From Mytilus californianus (Eukaryota; Mollusca; Bivalvia; Mytilida; Mytilidae), in assembly GCF_021869535.1 (NCBI RefSeq), contig NW_026262712.1:50140884-50204883 (forward strand): a stretch of 64,000 nucleotides of DNA, in the 5' to 3' direction. Under the pieces are notes generated by a model. The model saw only the letters and a list, made by a program, of their open reading frames with translations, ran no database searches and was not told the origin of the DNA. The position numbers were made by a program, and so were the translations under genes. How positions within the stretch are numbered: position 1 is the stretch's first letter; the number at the start of each line of letters is the position of its first letter. Shown in pieces: positions 46,601 through 55,600 of the stretch.

Positions 46601-49600
46601 TCTAACCTAGGACAGTGTTGTAACAGCACAAACTATAAAATCAGTAGCAATTGGCTTAACTCAAAAGATCGGTACAAGGCACAAAAACAACTATCATAAA
46701 GACATGATACAAAGAAAATCAAATTATTGTTTTCATTTATCTTGGAACTATGCAACATTTGTAAAAAAAAAAACTATACAGATATATATCATTGTGCCTA
46801 GAAAACCTAAATATACATGATATAGGACAGGTTAAAACATTAAAAATAATGTGAATCCTAAAAATAGATTTGACTCCCAAAATGCAGCATCAAAAGGTTC
46901 TAGTGACCCTTACAACCTTAAAGATTTAAAACAATGTGTGCATATATTATGTGTTTTTATTTATTTACAATTTCTTTCTTAAGGTGTGTTTTCTGAAGGC
47001 AATGAGAGTGGTAGGAGATGAGTTCATGGACAGAGTTATGTACTACAAGAAAGCCTGGTTACCAGCTAGACAGTTGGTTGTTGATGCAATAGAGAAAAGA
47101 AAAGAGGTACCAGTAATTTGATTTAGAAGCAATGTTTTAACTTGGCTTTGAAAACTCATAACAAAGAACATTGATATTTTATTTTGAGTGTTTAGGAAAT
47201 ATGTTCTTCAACTATGAATAGAAAACCAAAAAAGGAAAAAGCGGATTTTACATAAAGTCATTTGAGCATTATTTCATACCATATATTTGGCACAATTTTG
47301 ATATAAAAACTATATCTGTAATATTAGTTATTTCTACTAAAAGTGATATCATCAGATTATTCAAGATATCTGGTTGACTGTAGTGTAAGTTCATATTCAA
47401 CACATGTGATTATTTTTTTAAAGTACTTAATGAAATATTTGTCAGCACAATTCAAGGATGTTTGCCACTGACTCATTATTAAAACAACATTTAGGTCACA
47501 ATTGAAAAGTAAGATTAGTCAATTCTTTTATTTTATTATTTAAAAACATTTGAGTAACATGAATATTTTGAAGGAACGTGATGTCCATAGATTTTTTTTA
47601 ATTTTTAAAAGAATAAAAAAGCAAGTTTTTGAAAAATATGGAGCCATTAAGATGTTGCTGGGAATACAAATGCATTAAATATGATAGTACCAAACACTTA
47701 GGAATAGTTAGAAATGCTAGAAGCAAAGCTAACATTTTGAACAAACAACCGTACATTTATGACATAGAACATAAATTTGATGTTTGAAAAATAAATGCAG
47801 ATAGCTTTAATTCAATGTCAATGTTTATGGCCCCACTGACTTAGGTCCGGGCCATATAGTTTCACCCTTGTCCGTCATTCCACCATTCCGTCATTCAGCA
47901 ACAAACAGTTATACAGACTTTTTTCTAAATTCATTCACAAATTGTGCTGATTTTGAGTATGTGATTCTACTGAGATCAGTTACAGATCAATATACATTTG
48001 GTTCCACTCTGCTGATTTTTGTCGAGCCGGCGACTCTTGTTGCAAAATCAAGACATAGTGATCCTACATTCCGTCGGCATCAGCGTCCACAAATATTCAC
48101 TCTCTGGTTAAAGTTTTTGAAATTTTAATAACTTTTTAAAACTATCCTGCATTTCAACCAAACTTGGACAGAAGCTTGTTTATGATCATCAGATAGTATC
48201 TAGAAGTAAATTTTGTAAAAAAAAAAAATCCTATTTATCCGTATTTTACTCATAAATGGACTTAGTTTTTCTGCCAGTTAACATTACATTCACTCTGTGG
48301 TTAAAGTTTTTCAAATTTTAATAACTTTCTTAAACTATCCTGGATTTGTACCACACTTAGACAGAAGCTTGTTTATAATCATAAGATAGTATCCAGAAGA
48401 AAATTTTGTAAAAAAGAAAATCCTGTTTATCTGTATTTTACTCATATATGGACTTAGTTTTTCTGCCAGTTAACATAACATTCACTCTGTGGTTAAAGTT
48501 TTTCAAATTTTAATAACTTTCTTAAACTATCCTGGATTTGTACCACACTTAGATAGAAGCTTGTTTATGATCAAATGCTAGTATCTAGAAGGAAATTTTG
48601 TAAAAATTTATTTCCTGTTTTTCCGTATATTACTAATAAATGGACTTAGTTTTATTCCAGTTAACATTACGTACAGCATGTACAGTCTGCAGTTAAAGTT
48701 TTTAAAACATTTATTAGATTCATAAACCTTCTTGGATTTTTACCAAACTTGAACAGAACTTCTTACAATCAAAAGATAGTATCTAGAGGAAAATTTTTAA
48801 TAATTTTTCCCCCATTTTTGTTGAGCCTGCGACTAACAGCAAAAGTAGGCGAGACACTGGGTTCCGCGGAACCCTTACGAATTTTTGTTGAAATTAGGGG
48901 CTTTGTGCAAATTATTTTCCCTCTGTTGTATGGTGGAGACATAATATTTTACCACTGGTGACATGCTGTCAGGTGACCCATAGAGACGTTTGCCACATGA
49001 TCTGCTGATGGTTTTTTATACGACCGCAAAAATTTTTGCAGTCGAATATTGGTATGACGTTGGCGTGGTCGTCGTCGTTGTCGTCGTCGTCCTATGTCGT
49101 CCGAAGACACATTGGTTTTCGCACTCTAACTTTAGTTTAAGTGAATGGATCTCTATGAAATTTTACCATAAGGTTCGATACCACAAACGGAAGGTTGGGA
49201 TTGATTTTGGGGGTTATGGTACCAACAGTTAAGGAATTAGGGGCCAAAAATAAGCATTTTTGTAACTTCCAGACATAACTTTTGTGTTAGTGTATGGATC
49301 TCTCTGACATTGTACCACAAGGTTCCATATCACAAAGGGAATGCTGGGATTGATTTTGGGGTAATTGCCTCAAAATATTAGGAATTAGGGGCCAAAAAAG
49401 GGGCAAAAAACAAGCATTTTTCTAGTTTCATGACAATAACTTGTGTGAAAGTGTATGGATCTTTCTGAAATTGTACTACAAGGTTCCATATCACAAAGGG
49501 AAAGCTGGAATTGAGTTTGGGGGTAATTGCCCGAAACGTTTAGGAATAAGGGGCCAAAAATAAGCATTTTTCTAGTTTCCAGACAATAACTTGTGTTCAA

Positions 49601-52600
49601 GTGTATGGATCTCTCTGAAATTGTACCACAAGGTTCCATATCACACAGTGAATGCTGGGATTGATTTTGGGGGTAATTGTCTCAAACTTTTAGGAATTAG
49701 GGGCCAAAAAAAGGGGCAAAAAACAAGCATTTTTCTAGTTTCATGACAATAACTTGTGTGAAAGTGTATGGATCTTTCTGAAATTGTACTACAAGGTTCC
49801 ATATCACAAAGGGAAAGCTGGAATTGAGTTTGGGGGTAATTGCCAGAAACGTTTAGGAATTGGGGGCCAAAAAGGGGCCAAAAAAACACATTTTTCTAGT
49901 TTCCAGACAATAACTTGTGTTCAAGTGTATGGATCTCTCTGAAATTGTACTGCAAGGTACCATACCACAAAGGGAAGGCTGGGATTGAGTTTGGGGGTGA
50001 TGAATCATAAGGGGGTTCAAAAAATTTGGGGGGGGGGGATTTTTTTTTTTTTTTCATTTTTTTTCTTTTTTTCCTTTTTTTTTTCTTTTAAAATTTTCCA
50101 TTTTAAGTTGGTTATTTCTGATTTATATTTAAAAGCAAATAATAATGATATGGTAGGAGATACACACCAAACAGGATGTGTAAATTATTATATAATAAGT
50201 ATTGTGCAATAGCAAGAAATTTTCAATTGCACGGTATTGCACAATAGCAAGAAATCTTCAATTGCACAGTATTGCGCAATAGCAAGAAATATCCAATAGC
50301 ACAGTATTGCGCAATAGCAAGAAATATCCAATAGCACAATATTGCGCAATAGCAAGAAATTGTCAATTGTGCAGTATTGCGCAATAGCAAGAAATATTCA
50401 ACTGCACAGTATTGTGCAAAAGAAGATACTTCGTATAAATTGCTTATTTCTTGACCAATTTCAATGGGGTTTTATTCTTGAATTCTTGGGGTTCTTTAAT
50501 ATGCTGAATCTAACCGTGTATTAAGTTTTTGGATTTTGGGCCCCGTTTTTAAATTGGTCCACATTGAGGTCCAAAGGGTCCAAAATTAAACTTTTTTTGA
50601 TTTCATCAAAAATTGAATTATTGGGGTTCTTTGATATGCTGAATCTAACCGTGTATTTAGATTCTTAATTTTTGGTTCCGTTTTCAAATTGGTCTACATT
50701 AAGGTCCAAAGGGTCCAAAATTAAACTTAGTTTGATTTTAACAAAAATTGAATTCTTAGGGTTCTTTGATATGCTGAATCTAAACATGTATTTAGATTTT
50801 TGATTATGGGCCCAGTTTTCAAGTTGGTCCAAATCGGGGTCCAAAATTAAACTTTGTTTGATTTCAACAAAAATTGAATATATGGGGTTCTTTGATATGC
50901 TGAATCTAACCATGTATTTAGATTTTTGATTTTTGGGCCCCGTTATCAACTTTGTCCACATTGAGGTCAAAAGGGTCCAAAATAAAACTTTGTTTGATTT
51001 CATCAAAAATTGAATTCTTGGGGTTCTTTGATATGCTGAATCTAACCATGTATTTAGATTTTGGATATTGGACCATAATAGGTGAATGTCCAATTTAAAA
51101 TTTTTAAGTTCTTAGACCACATTCATTCTGTGTCAGAAACCTATGCTGTGTCAAATATTTAATCACAATCCAAATTCAGAGCTGTATCAAGCTTGAATGT
51201 TGTGTCCAGGGCTTCCAAAATTATTTTTAGCCAGCCGGACATTTTATATATATTATCCCGATTTTAATCCCTTAAGACTAAATAAACAAAAGGCAATTAT
51301 GGTAATCAGTTGCACAGTTGGCCATCCCAATGATTGACATTAAAAAAAAACGATATTAAACTTTCTTTGATTCAAATTCGAAGTTCTGACGTAAACTGTT
51401 AAATTGGCAGTGCATCATTCGAAGTGTGCAACATCAGCGTACTTATATCTGCCTTAGACTCTTTATTTGTGCAAAATAACATTGTCAAAAACTTTACTTT
51501 CGTTTTTTTAACTTATTCCGGATGTTATCTTGACAATGGTATAACATGGACCAGAGACGGAGACGTAAATTCTGTGTACATTTGCAAAGCATGAATGAGT
51601 GTGAGTAGCTCTTTCTACGTTATTTCTTCAAGAAAATATTCGAAATAAATGTGAGATAAAGGTATCAATGACAATTTAAGCACTTTTTGAAGAAATTAGG
51701 ATGCATAATTAAATTTCACACCTGCGCACATGCGCACACGTGTACTAGTTCAAACAATGTGGTTATGACGATTTTTTATTTTCACATTTTTAATTTTTTT
51801 TTCAAATCATATTTGTGAACGTATTTCTGATAATTTAAATCTTTTTGACTAAATTAATTAGATGCAAACTGCTGAAATGTAAGAAAATAACTTTGAATAG
51901 ACCGATCAATGTCCGGTTCAAAATAGTTTACCTGTCACTTGAACAGGTAAATTTCAGCTGTTCGACAACTAATTAAGTTGATTAAAATGAGAAGGTATTA
52001 AAGTAGGGGTTGTTTTGATAGTACTTAATGATCATGTCACTTTTATGACTGGAAATGTGTGGCTGTTAAAGGCAAAAGGTTGGGTCAAAAAGATCGCGAA
52101 TTATGTTAAAATGACCGTCTTTTAAGAAAGCCTTATAAACTAAAAAGTAGATGACCGTTTCATGCTTTGCCCAGCCGGACTTTTACTGGACATTATACAA
52201 ATGTCCGGAACATATGACCGTGTATTGGTTGTGTCCATACTTGCCCCAACTGTTCAGGGTTCGACCTCTGTGGTCGTATCAAGCTGCGCCCTGCGGTGCA
52301 TTTTATTGTCAATTGTCTATTTAGATTTTTTAATAAATTTAAAAAATTTTATACAAGATTGCTAGAAATCTGAATTTTTGGTTGTTGCTTGGTTTTATTC
52401 AGTTGTATGTTTTATATGTCAGAGAACCCTTTGGGACCGGGCCCTGCGCCATTGGCTCAAAATTTATTAAAATGTCCCATTCTGATTTTCCAAAGGAGTT
52501 GAAATGACACAATCAATTAAAACTTGCCTCTTACTTATGTAACAATGAGTGCCCAGTCTAAGCAAAACAAACTACGACATGGTCGTCATGTTTGGGATTA

Positions 52601-55600
52601 TTGTCATGTAGGGAAGCGAAACACGTCTCTGTTGGCCATTCCAGTATATTTTGTCACTTGTAATATCTTTGATTTTCTTCAGCAATACAATGAAATACAA
52701 GAATCCTGAACAATATTTTGACAAAATCAATGCAGCGTTTGATTTGAATGTCATTTGACCATCAATGTGTTAAAATCATGTCAAAACAACATGCTAACAC
52801 TGTTATGATATTTAATTTATCCTCTACATCTTAACTTTTTGATTTTTTCTCCTTGAGCTATAAGAAACTAACAAATCAATAAGAAGAAATTATCTTCTTC
52901 CACAAACTCTTATCTAAGGAAATCTTGAATTTCTTTTTGACAGAATACAGTCACGAGTGTTTGAAAAAAATATTTACAGAACAATTACTGAAGCATCAAA
53001 ATTAAAGATATAATACTTGTTTTATAATCTAAAAAAATACGTCAGCTATAATTATTATAGTGAATACTCAAACTTATAAATGGATATGCAAATAGATATA
53101 GGAAGATGTGGTATGAGTGCCAATGAGACAACTCTCCATCCAAGTCACAATTTGTAAAAGTAAACCATTATAGGTCAAAGTACGGCCTTCAACATGGAGC
53201 CTTGGCTCACACCAAACAGCAAGATATAAAGGGCCCCAAAAATTACTAGTGTAAAACTATTCAAACAGGAAAACCAACGGTCTAATCTATATAAAAAACG
53301 AGAAACACTTATGAACCTCAAAAACAAAATTAACTGTTAAAAAGTATTGAGATAATAAAAAAACTCCCAGGAAATTGCGTCTCTAGCTTCTCTAAAATCC
53401 ACAAATCCATTTTTAGCCATTCAAGCTAAAATGCCAGGGAGATCCCTGTATGTGCACTGATGCATAATGTTTTTTATACAACCGCAAAATTTTTGCGGTC
53501 GTATATTGGTATGACGTTGGCGTCATCGTCCGGCGTCGTTGTCCGAAGACACATTAGTTTTCGCACTATAACTTTAGTTTAAGTGAATGGATCTCTGAGG
53601 TTCAATACCACAAAAGGAAGGTTGGGATTGATTTTTAGGGTTATGGTACCAACAGTTAAGGAATTAGGGGCCAAAAAGGGGCCAAAAATAAGCATTTTTG
53701 TAACTTCCAGACAATAACTTGTGTGTAAGTGTATGGATCTCTCTGACATTGTACCACAAGGTTCCATATCACAAAGGGAAGGCTGGAATTGATTTTGGGG
53801 GTAATTGTCTCAAAATTTTAGAAATTAGGGGCCAAAAAAGGGGCAAAAAACAAGCATTTTTCTAGTTTCATGACAATAACTTGTGTGTAAGTGTTTGGAT
53901 ATTTCTGAAATTGTACTACAAGGTTCCATATCACAAAGGGAAAGCTGGAATTGAGTTTGGGGGTAATTGCCCGAAATGGTTAGGAATTAGGGGCCAAAAA
54001 GGGGCCAAAAATAAGCATTTTTTCTAGTTTCCAGACAATAACTTGTGTTCAAGTGTATGGATCTCTCTGAAATTGTACTGCAAGGTACCATACCACAAAG
54101 GGAAGGCTGGGATTGATGATGGGGGTAATTGCCTCAATATATTAGGAATTTGGGGCCAAAAAGGGGCAAAAAACAAGCATTTTTCTAGTTTCAGGACAAT
54201 AACTTGTGTGTAAGTGTATGGATCTTTCTGAAATTGTACTACAAGGTTCCATATCACAAAGGGAAAGCTGGGTTTCAGTTTGGGGGTAATTGCCCTAAAT
54301 GTTTAGGAATTTGGGGCCAAAAAGGGGCCAAAAAACACATTTTTCTAGTTTCCAGACAATAACTTGTGTTCAAGTGTATGGATCTCTCTGAAATTGTACT
54401 GCAAGTTACCATACCACAAAGGGAAAGCTGGGATTGAGTTTGGGGGTGATGAATCATAAGGGGGTTCAAAAAATTTTGGGGGGGGATTTTTTTTTTTTTT
54501 CATTTTTTTTCTTTTTTTCATTTTTTTTTTTCATTTAAAATTTTCCATTTTAAGTTGGTTATTTCTGATTTATATTTAAAAGCAAATAATAATGATATGG
54601 TAGGAGATACACACCTAACAGGATGTTTAAATTATTATATAATAAGTATTGTGCAACAGCAAGAAATTTTCAATTGCACAGTATTGCACAATAGCATGAA
54701 ATCTTCAATTGCACAGTATTGCGCAATAGCAAGAAATCTTCAATTGCACAGTATTGCGCAATAGCAAGAAATATCCAATAGCACAATATTGCGCAATAGC
54801 AAGAAATTGTCAATTGTACAGTATTGCGCAATAGCAAGAAATATTTAATTGCACAGTATTGTGCAGAAGAAGATACTTCGTATAAATTGCTTATTTCTTG
54901 ACCAATTTCAATGGGGTTTTATTCTTGAATTCTTGGGGTTCTTTAATATGCTGAATCTAACCGTGTATTAAGTTTTTGGATTTTGGGCCCCGTTTTTAAA
55001 TTGGTCCACATTGAGGTCCAAAGGGTCCAAAATAAAACTTTGTTTGATTTCATCAAAAATTGAATTATTGGGGTTCTTTGATATGCCGAATCTAACCGTG
55101 TATTTAGATTCTTAATTTTTGGTTCCGTGTTCAAATTGGTCTACATTAAGGTCCAAAGGGTCCAAAATTAAACTTAGTTTGATTTTAACAAAAATTGAAT
55201 TCTTAGGGTTCTTTGATATTCTGAATCTAAACATGTATTTAGATTTTTGATTATGGGCCCAGTTTTCAAGTTGGTCCAAATCGGGGTCCAAAATTAAACT
55301 TTGTTTGATTTCAACAAAAATTGAAAATAATGGGGTTCTTTGATATGCTGAATCTAACCATGTATTTAGATTTTGATTTTTGGGCCCTGTTATCAACTTT
55401 GTCCACATTGAGGTCAAAAGGGTCCAAAATTAATCTTTGTTTGATTTCATCAAAAATTGAATTCTTGGGGTTCTTTGATATGTTGAATCTAACCATGTAT
55501 TTAGATTTTGGATATTGACCATAATAGGTGAATGTCCAATTTAAAATTTTTAAGTTCTTAGACCACATTCATTCTGTGTCAGAAACCTATGCAGTGTCAA

